DNA of 47,975 bases from assembly GCA_964431205.1 (NCBI GenBank), contig CAYSIX010000002.1:1-47975 (forward strand). Reading direction: 5' to 3'. A program made the position numbers and the translations under genes. This DNA is from CAYSIX01 sp964431205 (GTDB lineage Bacteria > Planctomycetota > Phycisphaerae > Phycisphaerales > Phycisphaeraceae). Below are positions 24,302 through 32,301 of the stretch, piece by piece (the stretch's first letter is position 1; each line of letters starts with the position of its first letter). The notes below the pieces were generated by a model. It worked only from the letters and a program-made list of their open reading frames with translations, did no database searches and was not told the origin of the DNA.

Positions 24302-25678
24302 ATGAGCCGCCGCCCCGACCGATCGATCGTCTCTCGCCCGCGCTCGACTGTCTCGCTCGCCGCCGCGACGCTGCTCGGCCTGCTCCTCGCCGTGGCCGCG
24401 CACGGCCAGGCCCACGATCAGGCGGTCGCGATCGGCCCGGGGATCGCCCCGCCCGACCTGGTGTTCGCCGGCGACGCTCTGGACAACCACCTCAAGTTCA
24501 CCGACGCGCGGGCCGACGACGTGCTCTTTCCCGTCATGGTGAACAACTGGTGGGGGCACATGAACCAGCGCGGCCGGCTCGTCGTGTTTCCCCAGTTCGA
24601 GTGGACCGATCACTCGTACGAGGGATTCGCCCGGGCGGTGATCGACGGCAAGACGGGTTTTTTGCTGGGCAATGGTCAATGGCGGATCGACCCGGTGTTC
24701 CCTTACGCGGACCGTTTCGCCGAGGGGTACGCGGTCGTGGGCGATCCGGACGCGGGCCGATACGGTTTCATTCACAAGAGCGACCGCGCCCTGACGCCGC
24801 TGCGTTTCGACGGGGCGCTTCGGTTCAAGGAGGGCTACGCCGCGGTGCGTGTGGGTGAGGGCTGCGGGTTCATCGACACGCGTGGGCGGATCGTGATCGA
24901 GCCGCGGTTCGTGCGGGTGCGGTCGTTCCACGAGGGGTTTGCGATGGTGGAGCTGCCGGGCGAGGCCGACGCCGCGGGGCCGCTGGGCTACATCAACAAG
25001 CGCGGCCGCTTCGTGATGGTGGATCGCCAGGGGCGGTTCGAGGAATTGGGCGACTTCGAGGACGGCTACGCCCGAGCGAAGGCGAACGGCGGGTGGGGCT
25101 ACATCGACCGGGGGATGGCGTGGCGGATCGAGCCACGCTTCGAGGATGCGCGGGACTTCACGAACGGCGCGGCGGCGGTGAAGATCGACGGCGCGTGGGG
25201 CTACATCGACAAGCGGGGCCGAGTCATCATCGAGCCGCGGTTCGACGGGGCGGACGACTTCGACGACACGCTGGCGATGGTGCGGCAGGGCGAGCGGTAC
25301 GGCTTTGTGGACCGGGGCGGGCGGATGATCCTGGCGGCGGCGTACGAGCGCGCCGAGCCGGTGTTCCGCAACTACGCGCGGATCGCGCTGGAACCGGCGT
25401 TCGGGTACGCGACGGTGTCGGGCAAGCTGATCTGGGACCCGGTCCGTGCCGAGCGGGGATTCGTGAACACGACGGCGCGGGAACGCGCGAGCGTCGTGCA
25501 GCGGCGTCATCACACGCACAACCGGATCATCCCGCCGCCGGAGCCGCGCTCGCCCACGCCGCCTCCCTATCCGCCGGAATACCTGTACGAAGAGGAGCTG
25601 CGCGTGCCGCGAGAGCCGGCCACGGAGGGCGGCGCGCCCCCGGATGCGGCCGGGGACGCCGACGGGGCTCGGCCGTAG
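24302..25678 (+). CDS. Secreted WG-repeat (KWG) protein
   Basis: A 458-residue exported protein. The ATG at 24302 gives a signal peptide with core AAATLLGLLLAVAAHGQA. About seven WG repeats follow, each with a beta hairpin and the pattern G-[WFY]-G-[FY]-I-[DN]-x-x-G-[RK] then P-x-[FY]; examples are GWGYIDRGMAWRIEPRFEDA and AWGYIDKRGRVIIEPRFDGA. WG repeats form beta-propeller-like or solenoid surfaces; roles are mostly unknown and presumably involve binding. The last 60 residues are Pro/Glu-rich and disordered. It is divergent from the PP2C gene and shares its promoter region. Confidence 0.85.
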   Translation: MSRRPDRSIVSRPRSTVSLAAATLLGLLLAVAAHGQAHDQAVAIGPGIAPPDLVFAGDALDNHLKFTDARADDVLFPVMVNNWWGHMNQRGRLVVFPQFEWTDHSYEGFARAVIDGKTGFLLGNGQWRIDPVFPYADRFAEGYAVVGDPDAGRYGFIHKSDRALTPLRFDGALRFKEGYAAVRVGEGCGFIDTRGRIVIEPRFVRVRSFHEGFAMVELPGEADAAGPLGYINKRGRFVMVDRQGRFEELGDFEDGYARAKANGGWGYIDRGMAWRIEPRFEDARDFTNGAAAVKIDGAWGYIDKRGRVIIEPRFDGADDFDDTLAMVRQGERYGFVDRGGRMILAAAYERAEPVFRNYARIALEPAFGYATVSGKLIWDPVRAERGFVNTTARERASVVQRRHHTHNRIIPPPEPRSPTPPPYPPEYLYEEELRVPREPATEGGAPPDAAGDADGARP

Positions 25679-25681
25679 AAT
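25676..25681 (+). promoter_or_regulatory. Candidate -10 element (leaderless start) of the GGCT-like gene
   Basis: TAGAAT overlaps the stop codon of the WG-repeat gene and ends 9 nt before the ATG at 25691. No Shine-Dalgarno sequence is visible. Confidence 0.38.
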
Positions 25682-25690
25682 CCGTCAGCG

Positions 25691-26143
25691 ATGAACGGTG
25701 AGCTGTACTTTGCGTACGGGTGCAACATCGAGCCGGGGCACGTGGCGCGGTTGTGCCCGACCGCGCGGGCGGTGAGCGGGGCGAGGCTGGCGGATCACCG
25801 CCTGACGTTCCCGCTGCGGTGCGCGTCGTGGGGCGGAGCGGTGGCGAGCATCGAGCCGTCGCCCGCGGCGGAGGTGTGGGGCGTGCTGTGGGAGGTGGAC
25901 GGCGATTCGTTGGCGGCGCTGGACGCGTACGAGGAGGTGGCCGAGGGCATGTACCGTCGGGTGCGCGTTGAGGTGGAGTCGAACGGCGGGCGCCGGCCGT
26001 GCTGGAGCTACGTCGCGCGGCCGGACGAGGTCGCGCCGGGCCCGCCGTCGCGACGGTACATGGCGGCGTTGATCGGCGGGGCGAGGCACTTCGGCCTGCC
26101 CGAGCAGTACGTGGCGACGTTGGAGGCGGTGCAGACGCGGTAG
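25691..26143 (+). CDS. Gamma-glutamylcyclotransferase-like (AIG2/GGCT fold) protein
   Basis: A 150-residue cytoplasmic protein. The N-terminal strand and loop LYFAYGCNI match the family's FAYGSN motif (a Cys replaces the usual Ser). The conserved acid in LDAYEEV (E81) is the predicted general base of the cyclotransferase reaction, which releases 5-oxoproline from gamma-glutamyl amines. YMAALIGGARHFGLPEQYVA is the typical C-terminal helix region. Substrate is not predictable, as the fold includes several specificities. It starts 13 nt after the WG-repeat gene; the 3' side runs into a tandem-repeat region with an assembly gap. Confidence 0.82.
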   Translation: MNGELYFAYGCNIEPGHVARLCPTARAVSGARLADHRLTFPLRCASWGGAVASIEPSPAAEVWGVLWEVDGDSLAALDAYEEVAEGMYRRVRVEVESNGGRRPCWSYVARPDEVAPGPPSRRYMAALIGGARHFGLPEQYVATLEAVQTR

Positions 26144-26156
26144 AGGGACGCGGACG

Positions 26157-26341
26157 CGTGGGTCGTGAAGANNNNNNNNNNNNNNNNNNNNNNNNNNNNN
26201 NNNNNNNNNNNNNNNNNNNNNNNNNNNNNNNNNNNNNNNNNNNNNNNNNNNNNNNNNNNNNNNNNNNNNNNCGTGGATCGCGAAGACGTGGATCGCGAAG
26301 ACGTGGATCGCGAAGACGTGGATCGCGAAGACGTGGATCGC
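26157..26341. repeat. 15-bp tandem repeat array spanning the 100-N assembly gap
   Basis: Unit CGTGGATCGCGAAGA occurs four times in perfect tandem (26272-26331) plus a partial fifth copy, directly right of the gap (26172-26271). A two-mismatch copy (26157-26171) touches the left edge of the gap, so the gap is very likely filled by more units and its true length is unknown. The unit has no stop codon in any of the six frames. Confidence 0.88.
26172..26271. other. Assembly gap (100 N)
   Basis: Exactly 100 N, the usual placeholder length. It is bounded by copies of the same 15-bp repeat, which explains the failed assembly. Confidence 0.97.
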
Positions 26342-26345
26342 TGAA

Positions 26346-26397
26346 GCGACCACGCCGGGCGACCACGCCAGGCGACCGCGCCGGGCGACCACACCAT
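26346..26397. repeat. 13-bp tandem repeat, 4 units
   Basis: Four tandem units of the form GCGACCACGCCGG (third and fourth with one to a few changes) follow the 15-bp array directly. The last unit ends 23 bp before the start codon of the small membrane protein gene. Confidence 0.85.
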
Positions 26398-26420
26398 GGG
26401 AATAAACAGGAGATACGATC

Positions 26421-26807
26421 GTGATCAAACTGGTTTGGGTATTCGCGGCGATGCTGGCGTTGCTGGGGCTGGGGTTCTACGTGGGCACGGGGATGGAAAG
26501 CGCCACGGCGCTGATCCCCCTGCTGCCGGCGGTGCTGCTGGCGATCTGCGCCGCCCTGGCGGCGGCGCGGCCCGACTGGCACAAGCACGCGATGCACGCG
26601 GCGATGGTCGTGGCGCTGCTCGGCGTGCTCGCCTCGGGCATGGGATGGGTACAACTGGCCCGCTGGGTCGGCGGCACCCCGCCGGATCGGCCCGCCGCGG
26701 TCGCGGAAGCGGCGGCGATGGGGCTGATCTGCCTGCTCCTGCTGATCCTGGGCGTGCGTTCGTTCATCGCCGCCCGCCGCGCCCCGTCCGATCAGCCCAG
26801 CGGTTGA
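26421..26807 (+). CDS. Small four-helix integral membrane protein
   Basis: A 128-residue protein with four hydrophobic segments: VWVFAAMLALLGLGFYVGTG, LIPLLPAVLLAICAALAAA, HAAMVVALLGVLASGMGW and MGLICLLLLILGVRSFIAA, with short loops. The GTG at 26421 has an AGGAGAT ribosome site 6 nt upstream, so translation is well supported despite the lack of a known family. The composition and spacing recall small planctomycete membrane proteins of unknown role. The two tandem-repeat arrays lie immediately upstream and could affect its expression. Confidence 0.75.
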   Translation: MIKLVWVFAAMLALLGLGFYVGTGMESATALIPLLPAVLLAICAALAAARPDWHKHAMHAAMVVALLGVLASGMGWVQLARWVGGTPPDRPAAVAEAAAMGLICLLLLILGVRSFIAARRAPSDQPSG

Positions 26808-27103
26808 GCGGCCCCGCCCGGCATCGCGTGCCCACGGCCCCGGCGAGGCGCAGAAAAAGGCCCGCGGAAGGCTGGGGCAACGCTTCCGCGGGCTCGAGGG
26901 GGTGGCCTGAAATTCAGTGCCCGGCCTGACGTCGCCGCGTCGTCCCGGGTCCGCACGCTGAACCGCAGCCCCAAGGCGATTATTCCGCCGCGGCCGAGAT
27001 TCGTGACCATTTTCTCGCTGCACGCTCCAACGCCTCCCGATAAGGTGCTCACCGGGCCGTGGCCCCGCCCGGACTTCTCGACCCCGGCTGAGCACACCAC
27101 GCG
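26808..27103. other. Intergenic region with an orphan minus-strand terminator
   Basis: A 296-bp gap between two plus-strand genes. Its only clear structure is the hairpin at 26854-26893, whose T-run is on the minus strand. The rest (26894-27103) shows no supported gene; it might encode a short antisense or non-coding RNA on the minus strand. Confidence 0.4.
26854..26893 (-). terminator. Rho-independent terminator on the minus strand with no upstream gene
   Basis: A perfect 11-bp stem (GCCCGCGGAAG at 26860-26870, complement at 26883-26893) with a 12-nt loop is followed on the minus strand by C(C)TTTTT. On the plus strand it is followed by TCGAGGG, which is not terminator-like. No minus-strand gene is recognised to its right. 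Confidence 0.6.
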
Positions 27104-28177
27104 ATGAGCAGCGGACGCGGCCGATCAATCCGAACCCGACCCCGACGCCGCCCCGCCTCCGCGCGGCGACGCGCCTGGGTGCGCTATCGCGACGAGCGCC
27201 TGCTGGACATGCGCCTGTGCGACCTGGACCTGCAGATCCGCCGCACCTGGCTCGAGCCCTGCATCAAACGCCTCTACCGCGACCTCGAGCGCCGCGGCAT
27301 CACCTTCCGCCCCCACGTCTGGCTCAGCAGCGAGTGGTTCAGCCCCGACGGCGTGCCGGGCATCGCCATCCCCTTCTTCCTCGCCCACCCGCGGCTGATG
27401 AAGCTGGAAGAGAAACAGATGCTCCAGGTCGAGGGCGGGACCAAGGCCTCGTGCTTGCGGATCCTGCGCCACGAGGCGGGCCACTGCATCGACACGGCCT
27501 ACCGGCTTCACTTCCGCAAGGTCTGGCGGGAGCACTTCGGCTCGTTCGCCGAGCCGTACCCGGAGTACTACCGGCCCAAGCCGCGAAGCCGACGCTTCGT
27601 CCTGCACCTGGACTGGTGGTACGCCCAGGCCCACCCGGCCGAGGACTTCGCCGAGACGTTCGCGGTCTGGCTGACCCCGCACAGCCAGTGGCGTCAGGTG
27701 TACCGGGACTGGCCGGCGATGCGCAAGCTCGAGTGCGTGGACGCGCTGATGAAGCAGGTCGCCGGTCAGCCGCCACGGGTCCGCAGCCGGCGGGAGGTCG
27801 AGCCGCTCTCGGAGCTGCGCCAGACGCTGCGCGAGTACTACACCGACAAGCGGATGAAGTACCTCGACGACTGGCCCGAGTTCTTCGACGGCGAGCTGCG
27901 GAAGCTGTTCTCGGCCGACCCGCGCTACCGGGACCGGCCGACGGCGGCGGGGTTCCTCCGCCGGATCCGCCCCGAGATCCGCCCCATCGTCGCCCGGTGG
28001 ACCGGCACGCACCCCTACACCATCGACCAGGTGCTCCGCGACATGATCGACCGCTGCAAGGAGCTGCGCCTGCGGCTGACCAAGCCCGAGGCCGCCTCCC
28101 GCCGCGAGGCCATGATCATGCTCACCGTCCAGACGATGAACTACATCCACAGCGGTCACCACCGCGTGGCCGTGTGA
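27104..28177 (+). CDS. Putative zinc-dependent metallopeptidase (HExxH, Peptidase_Mx-like)
   Basis: A 357-residue protein without signal peptide; the N-terminal 25 residues are Arg-rich. The zinc-binding helix LRHEAGHCIDTAYRL gives H123-E124-x-x-H127, and the downstream AEDFAETFAVWL (E180/E184) supplies the likely third ligand. HFGSFAEPYPEYYRPKPRSR and HLDWWYAQAHP lie between them, as in the putative zinc-binding metallopeptidase family often annotated DUF/Peptidase_Mx. The substrate is unknown. The last codons overlap the next gene's possible GTG start (GTGTGAGC), and both frames run in the same direction, so it is probably co-translated with the ATP-grasp ligase. Confidence 0.78.
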   Translation: MSSGRGRSIRTRPRRRPASARRRAWVRYRDERLLDMRLCDLDLQIRRTWLEPCIKRLYRDLERRGITFRPHVWLSSEWFSPDGVPGIAIPFFLAHPRLMKLEEKQMLQVEGGTKASCLRILRHEAGHCIDTAYRLHFRKVWREHFGSFAEPYPEYYRPKPRSRRFVLHLDWWYAQAHPAEDFAETFAVWLTPHSQWRQVYRDWPAMRKLECVDALMKQVAGQPPRVRSRREVEPLSELRQTLREYYTDKRMKYLDDWPEFFDGELRKLFSADPRYRDRPTAAGFLRRIRPEIRPIVARWTGTHPYTIDQVLRDMIDRCKELRLRLTKPEAASRREAMIMLTVQTMNYIHSGHHRVAV

Positions 28178-29217
28178 GCGAGCCGCCCATGCCCAGGAAG
28201 CTGCGCATCATCGTCCTCATGCACGAAGACCTGGTTCCCCCGGAGTCGGTCGAGGGCATGACCGACGAGCAGATCGAGCCGTTCAAGACCGAGTACGACG
28301 TGACCGTCACGCTCGAGGAGATGGGCCACGAGGTGCACCCGCTCGGGGTTTCATCGGACCTGGGCGTGATCCGCCAGGCGGTCGAGCAGTTCCGCCCGCA
28401 CATCGCGTTCAACCTGCTCGAGGAGTTCGACGGGGTGGGCGTGTACGACGCGCACGTGGTCAGCTTCCTCGAGCTGATCCGCCAGCCGTTCACCGGGTGC
28501 AACCCGCGCGGGCTGATGCTGGCGCACGACAAGGCGCTGAGCAAGATGATCTGCCGGTATCACCGCATCGCGGTGCCGCGCTTTCACGTGTTCCCCATCG
28601 AACGCAAGGTGGTCAAGCCCGCGCGCCTGAGCTACCCGCTGATCATCAAGTCGCTGACCGAGGAGGGCTCGGTCGGGATCTCCCAGGCGTCGGTGGTCTA
28701 CAGCGACGAGGAGCTGCGCGACCGCGTCGCCTTCATCCACCGCCGGCTCGAGACCGACGCGATCGCCGAGCAGTTCATCGAGGGCCGCGAGCTGTACGTC
28801 GGCGTGATGGGCAACGAGCGGCTGCAGACGTTCCCCATCTGGGAGCTGAAGTTCTCGAAGCTCCGCGAGGACGCGCCCAACATCGCCACCGGCCGGGTCA
28901 AGTGGGACGAGAAGTACCGCCAGCGCGTCGGCGTCAGCAGCGGCCCGGCCGAGGACCTCTCCGAACCGATCCGCCGCCGCATCGTCCACGAGTGCAAGCG
29001 CATCTACCGCGCCCTGTCGCTGTCCGGGTACGCCCGCATGGACCTGCGCCTCACGCCCGACGGCCGCGTCTTCCTGCTCGAGGCCAACCCCAACCCCGGC
29101 CTCTCCTACGGCGAGGACTTCCCCGAGTCTGCCGAGATGATCGGCATCGGCTACGAGCAACTGCTCCAGCGGATCGTCAACCTCGGCCTGCGCTACCGGC
29201 TGCGCGGCCAGGGCTGA
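28174..29217 (+). CDS. ATP-grasp ligase, D-alanine--D-alanine ligase-like
   Basis: A 347-residue ATP-dependent carboxylate-amine ligase. The N-terminal part (RKLRIIVLMHEDLVPPESVE, NLLEEFDGVG) resembles the Ddl N-domain; the ATP-grasp core has YPLIIKSLTEEGSVGISQAS, EQFIEGRELYVGVMGNERLQ, and the metal-binding strand RMDLRLTPDGRVFLLEANPN with PGLSYGEDF. The GTG at 28174 overlaps the upstream stop; an ATG at 28189 gives a protein 5 residues shorter. It is unlikely to be the housekeeping Ddl because of the atypical N-domain and its pairing with a metallopeptidase. The reaction could be peptide-bond formation between amino acids or with a peptide; the substrate is unknown. Confidence 0.83.
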   Translation: MSEPPMPRKLRIIVLMHEDLVPPESVEGMTDEQIEPFKTEYDVTVTLEEMGHEVHPLGVSSDLGVIRQAVEQFRPHIAFNLLEEFDGVGVYDAHVVSFLELIRQPFTGCNPRGLMLAHDKALSKMICRYHRIAVPRFHVFPIERKVVKPARLSYPLIIKSLTEEGSVGISQASVVYSDEELRDRVAFIHRRLETDAIAEQFIEGRELYVGVMGNERLQTFPIWELKFSKLREDAPNIATGRVKWDEKYRQRVGVSSGPAEDLSEPIRRRIVHECKRIYRALSLSGYARMDLRLTPDGRVFLLEANPNPGLSYGEDFPESAEMIGIGYEQLLQRIVNLGLRYRLRGQG

Positions 29218-29315
29218 GCACCCGCGACGCGCGGGCCCCGCACGCCCCCGCACGCCTGCCCGTCGCCGATCATCCGGGTTACACTGCCGCAGACCTGTCG
29301 GCACGGGAGCGCGCC

Positions 29316-30329
29316 ATGGCCTCGACACTGCGTTTCGGCATCCTCGGCACGGGCAACATCGCGCAGCAGTTCGCCGAGGGCGTCGCCGGCGCCGAGCGCA
29401 GCGTCGTGACCGCCGTCGGCTCGCGCCGCCGCGACACCGCCGAGACGTTCGCCAAGGCCCACGCTGTCCCACGCGCCCACGGCGACTACGAGACGCTGCT
29501 GAACGACGCCGACGTCGACGCGGTGTACCTCTCCCTGCCCAACTCGATGCACCACGAGTGGACGCTGCGCGCCCTTCGCGCCGGCAAGCACGTGCTGTGT
29601 GAGAAACCGTTGTCCGTCACCGCCGCCGAGGCCGAAGAGATGTTCGACGAGGCCCGGCGGCAGGGCCGGCTGCTGGTCGAGGCGTTCATGTACCGCAGCC
29701 ACCCGCAGACGCGGCGGATCGTGGAGCTGGTGCGCGGCGGGGCGATCGGCGAGCTGCGGCTGATCCGCACGAGCTTCTGCTTCCGCGTGCGCAAGACGGA
29801 GGGGAACATCCGCTTCAGCGTGCCGCTGGCCGGCGGGGCGTTGATGGACATCGGTTGCTACTGCGTGAGCCTGTCGCGTCTGATCGCCGGCGGGGAGCCG
29901 ACGGCGGTGCACGGCGTGGGCAGCCTGCACGAGTCGGGCGTGGACGACTACGCGGCGGGTGTGCTGCGATTTGACGGCGGGGTGCTGGCGAGCTTCACCT
30001 GCGGGATGACGGTGCAGGCGGACAACACGGCGCAGGTCTGCGGCAGCGAGGGGTATCTGTCGGTGCCCTGGCCGTGGAAGCCGGCGGGCCCGCGGGTCGA
30101 GTTCACGCTGGATCGGCAGGTCCCGCCGCGTCAGGACGGCGACGGGGGCGGCCAGCCGCCGCGGGAGACGCACGCGGTCGAGGTGGACCGCCCGCTGTAC
30201 GCGCTCGAGGCCGACGACTTCGCCGCCGCGGTGCTCGACGGCGCGCCGCCGAGCGTGACGCGGCAGGACAGCGTCGGCAACATGCGGGTCGTCGAGCAAC
30301 TGCGCCAACAGGTCGGCGTGCCGTTCTGA
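29316..30329 (+). CDS. Gfo/Idh/MocA-family NAD(P)-dependent oxidoreductase
   Basis: A 337-residue cytoplasmic dehydrogenase of sugars or inositol-like substrates. The Rossmann fold starts with FGILGTGNIA (7-16), and the conserved EKP motif is at 96-98 (HVLCEKPLSV, catalytic-region K97). The C-terminal alpha/beta domain has GGALMDIGCYCVSLSRLI, and YALEADDFAAAVLDG near the end. Family members oxidise or reduce secondary hydroxyls of sugars, often in catabolism of unusual glycans. The ATG at 29316 has GGGAG 8-12 nt upstream. Followed by an SDR gene 62 bp later. Confidence 0.9.
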   Translation: MASTLRFGILGTGNIAQQFAEGVAGAERSVVTAVGSRRRDTAETFAKAHAVPRAHGDYETLLNDADVDAVYLSLPNSMHHEWTLRALRAGKHVLCEKPLSVTAAEAEEMFDEARRQGRLLVEAFMYRSHPQTRRIVELVRGGAIGELRLIRTSFCFRVRKTEGNIRFSVPLAGGALMDIGCYCVSLSRLIAGGEPTAVHGVGSLHESGVDDYAAGVLRFDGGVLASFTCGMTVQADNTAQVCGSEGYLSVPWPWKPAGPRVEFTLDRQVPPRQDGDGGGQPPRETHAVEVDRPLYALEADDFAAAVLDGAPPSVTRQDSVGNMRVVEQLRQQVGVPF

Positions 30330-30391
30330 TCGATCCGGACGCGGCGGCTCGGGCCGCGGCGAACCCGTGGAACTTACTGCGAGGACGAGCG

Positions 30392-31108
30392 ATGGATCTG
30401 AACGATCGAGTGATGGTGATCACGGGCGCGAGCAGCGGGATCGGCGCGGCGACGGCGGAGCTGCTGCGCGAGGCGGGCATGAGGCTGGTGATCAACGGCC
30501 GGCGGGCGCAACCGCTCGAGGAGCTGGCCGAGCGACTGGGCGAGACGGTGGCGATCGCCGGCGACGTGACGGACCCGGCGTTGCCGCAGCGGCTGATCGA
30601 CGCGGCGGTCGAGCGGTTCGGCCGGTGCGACGCGGTGTTCAACAACGCCGGCGTGCTGCACGTCGAGCCGTTCGACGACGTGGACATCGAGAAGGTCTGC
30701 CGTATGGTGCGGATCAACGTGGAGGCGGCGTTCCGGATGGTGTACGTGGCGCTGAAGCACTTCAAGGCGCAGGGCTACGGCGAGCTGATCAACACCTCGA
30801 GCATCCTGGGCACGAAGGTGCGGGCCACGGCCGGGTGGTACGGCGGAACCAAGTGGGCCCTGGAGGGGCTGTGCGAGGCGCTGCGGATGGAGTTCGCCGG
30901 GACGGACATCCGCATCAGCGCGATCGAGCCGGGCCTGGTCGTGACGGGTCTGCATCGCGACTGGGGCGAGCCGGCGGCGCAGCGGCTGAACATCAAGGAC
31001 CCGCTGACGCCGCGGGACATCGCCGGCATGGTGCGTTACCTGCTGGAGCAACCGAAGCACGTGCGCATCCCGCGGCTGATGGTCCTGCCGGGCGAGCAGC
31101 CGCTCTGA
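30392..31108 (+). CDS. Short-chain dehydrogenase/reductase
   Basis: A 238-residue classical SDR with cofactor motif TGASSGIG (11-18), NNAG (84-87) and the catalytic triad S137 (INTSSIL), Y150 and K154 (WYGGTKWAL). It is predicted to oxidise or reduce an alcohol/ketone with NAD(P). The ATG at 30392 has GAGG upstream. The residue after TG..SSGIG and the D58 in AGDVTD do not settle NAD versus NADP. The substrate is unknown; the neighbouring oxidoreductase suggests a shared small-molecule or sugar pathway, but this is only inferred. Confidence 0.9.
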   Translation: MDLNDRVMVITGASSGIGAATAELLREAGMRLVINGRRAQPLEELAERLGETVAIAGDVTDPALPQRLIDAAVERFGRCDAVFNNAGVLHVEPFDDVDIEKVCRMVRINVEAAFRMVYVALKHFKAQGYGELINTSSILGTKVRATAGWYGGTKWALEGLCEALRMEFAGTDIRISAIEPGLVVTGLHRDWGEPAAQRLNIKDPLTPRDIAGMVRYLLEQPKHVRIPRLMVLPGEQPL

Positions 31109-31172
31109 GACGCGGCGGGCATCGCCCGAGCGGCGCGGCTCAGCGCGGCGCCCCGATCCCGCTTCTGATGCC

Positions 31173-31643
31173 ATGGACATCCGACCGGTCAGCGTCGAGT
31201 CGATCCTGGACCTGCGCCACGCGGTGCTGCGCGCCGGCCTGCCACGCTCGACGGCTCGCTTCGAGGGCGACGACGATCCGGGCACGATCCACCTGGCCGC
31301 GATCGAGGCCGATCGCGTGGTCGGGTGCGTCACGCTGATCGAGCGCCCGCTCGAGGGCGCCGCGGCGTGGCAGCTCCGCGGCATGGCGGTCGCCCCGGAC
31401 CGGCGCGGGGCCGGCGTCGGGCGGGCGCTGCTCGAGGCGGTGCGCCGCGAGCTGGCGCGGCGCGGCGACGATCGGCCGGTCTGGTGCCACGCGCGCGTGC
31501 CGGCGATCGCGTTCTACGAGGCGCACGGCTGGCGGTGCGTCTCGGGCGTGTTTGACGTCCCGACCGCCGGGCCGCACCGACGCATGCGCTGGGTCGATCG
31601 TGCGCGCGGGTCACGGCCGAACCCGGGGGACGCGAAGCCGTAG
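31173..31643 (+). CDS. GNAT-family N-acetyltransferase
   Basis: A 156-residue cytoplasmic enzyme that transfers acetyl from acetyl-CoA to an amine. The CoA-binding motif A is visible as LRGMAVAPDRRGAGVGRALL (R78-x-x-G81-x-G83), preceded by the beta4 strand IHLAAIEADRVVGCVTLIE. The late FYEAHGWRCV segment is the usual motif B. It is similar in length to the small ElaA/YitI-like acetyltransferases. It stops immediately before the zinc-ribbon gene; the substrate is unknown. Confidence 0.88.
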   Translation: MDIRPVSVESILDLRHAVLRAGLPRSTARFEGDDDPGTIHLAAIEADRVVGCVTLIERPLEGAAAWQLRGMAVAPDRRGAGVGRALLEAVRRELARRGDDRPVWCHARVPAIAFYEAHGWRCVSGVFDVPTAGPHRRMRWVDRARGSRPNPGDAKP

Positions 31644-31646
31644 AAT
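31641..31646 (+). promoter_or_regulatory. Candidate -10 element (leaderless start) of the zinc-ribbon gene
   Basis: TAGAAT overlaps the GNAT stop codon and ends 7 nt before the ATG at 31654, with no Shine-Dalgarno sequence between. This favours 31654 over the ATG at 31645, which lies inside the hexamer. Confidence 0.4.
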
Positions 31647-31653
31647 GAAGCCG

Positions 31654-32157
31654 ATGTTCGACCCCGACGCCCTGCCGGTGCCCGACCTCGGTTTCGCGTG
31701 CCCGGACTGCGGGTACCCGTTGGCCGGCCTGACCGAGCACCGCTGCCCGGAGTGCGGTCGGCCGTTTGAGCTGGAGCAGTTCATCCCGGCGGGCGAGTTT
31801 CCGCCGCTGATCGCGGGGGGCCGGTTCGTGACGGCGACGGACGACGTGTTGATGCTGATGCGGACGTATCAGATCCCGGTGGTGGAGCTGCGCAGCGCGG
31901 TGCGGACGGTGTTCGGGGGATTGATGCCGGGGGGTCACGAAGGGGTTCGGATCGCCGTGCCGCGAAGCCGGTATCTCGAAGCGATCGACCTGATCCGTCG
32001 GATGGAGCAGTACGAGCCGCTGCCCCCGCCGCCGGACGCCGCCGCGGGCGCCGACTCGCCGTGGGTATGCGACTTCTGCGGAGAAGAAAACCCCCCGACG
32101 TTCGGTCTGTGCTGGAACTGCGAGGGTGAACGCGGCGAACCGGCCGGGGGCTTGTGA
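31654..32157 (+). CDS. Double zinc-ribbon protein with DUF2007-like middle
   Basis: A 167-residue soluble protein. The N-terminal ribbon CPDCGYPLAGLTEHRCPECG gives C-x2-C...C-x2-C. The middle (RTYQIPVVELRSAVRTVFGG, then RIAVPRSRYLEAIDLIRRME) resembles DUF2007, a putative signal-transducing fold. The C-terminal WVCDFCGEENPPTFGLCWNC is a RanBP2-type zinc finger (W-x-C-x2-C-x10-C-x2-C). It presumably binds RNA or protein. The start is chosen at 31654 because of the -10-like hexamer; an ATG 9 nt earlier is possible. Confidence 0.75.
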   Translation: MFDPDALPVPDLGFACPDCGYPLAGLTEHRCPECGRPFELEQFIPAGEFPPLIAGGRFVTATDDVLMLMRTYQIPVVELRSAVRTVFGGLMPGGHEGVRIAVPRSRYLEAIDLIRRMEQYEPLPPPPDAAAGADSPWVCDFCGEENPPTFGLCWNCEGERGEPAGGL

Positions 32158-32301
32158 CGGTCGCCACCGGTCTCCTATAACCTTGCCTCTGCGCCGGCGG
32201 TCATCGCGACCGATCGAGTGCGCCACCCTCCGCGCATTTAAGTAAACGGGTCACACCGTCGATAGACAGAGCATGGCTGGGGGCGACACCACGCCCGTCT
32301 C

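Noticed and set aside
24152..25519. Upstream extension of the PP2C frame to over 900 codons
   Set aside because: The extension is the antisense shadow of the WG-repeat gene; PP2C homology begins right after 24151.
26157..26341. CRISPR array or coding repeat protein
   Set aside because: The 15-bp units abut without spacers; although stop-free, no start codon with a ribosome site leads into the array.
26792..27100. Minus-strand 102-codon open frame in the 26.8-27.1 kb gap
   Set aside because: No motif, Arg/Gly-rich shadow-like composition, and its 3' part runs through a terminator hairpin.
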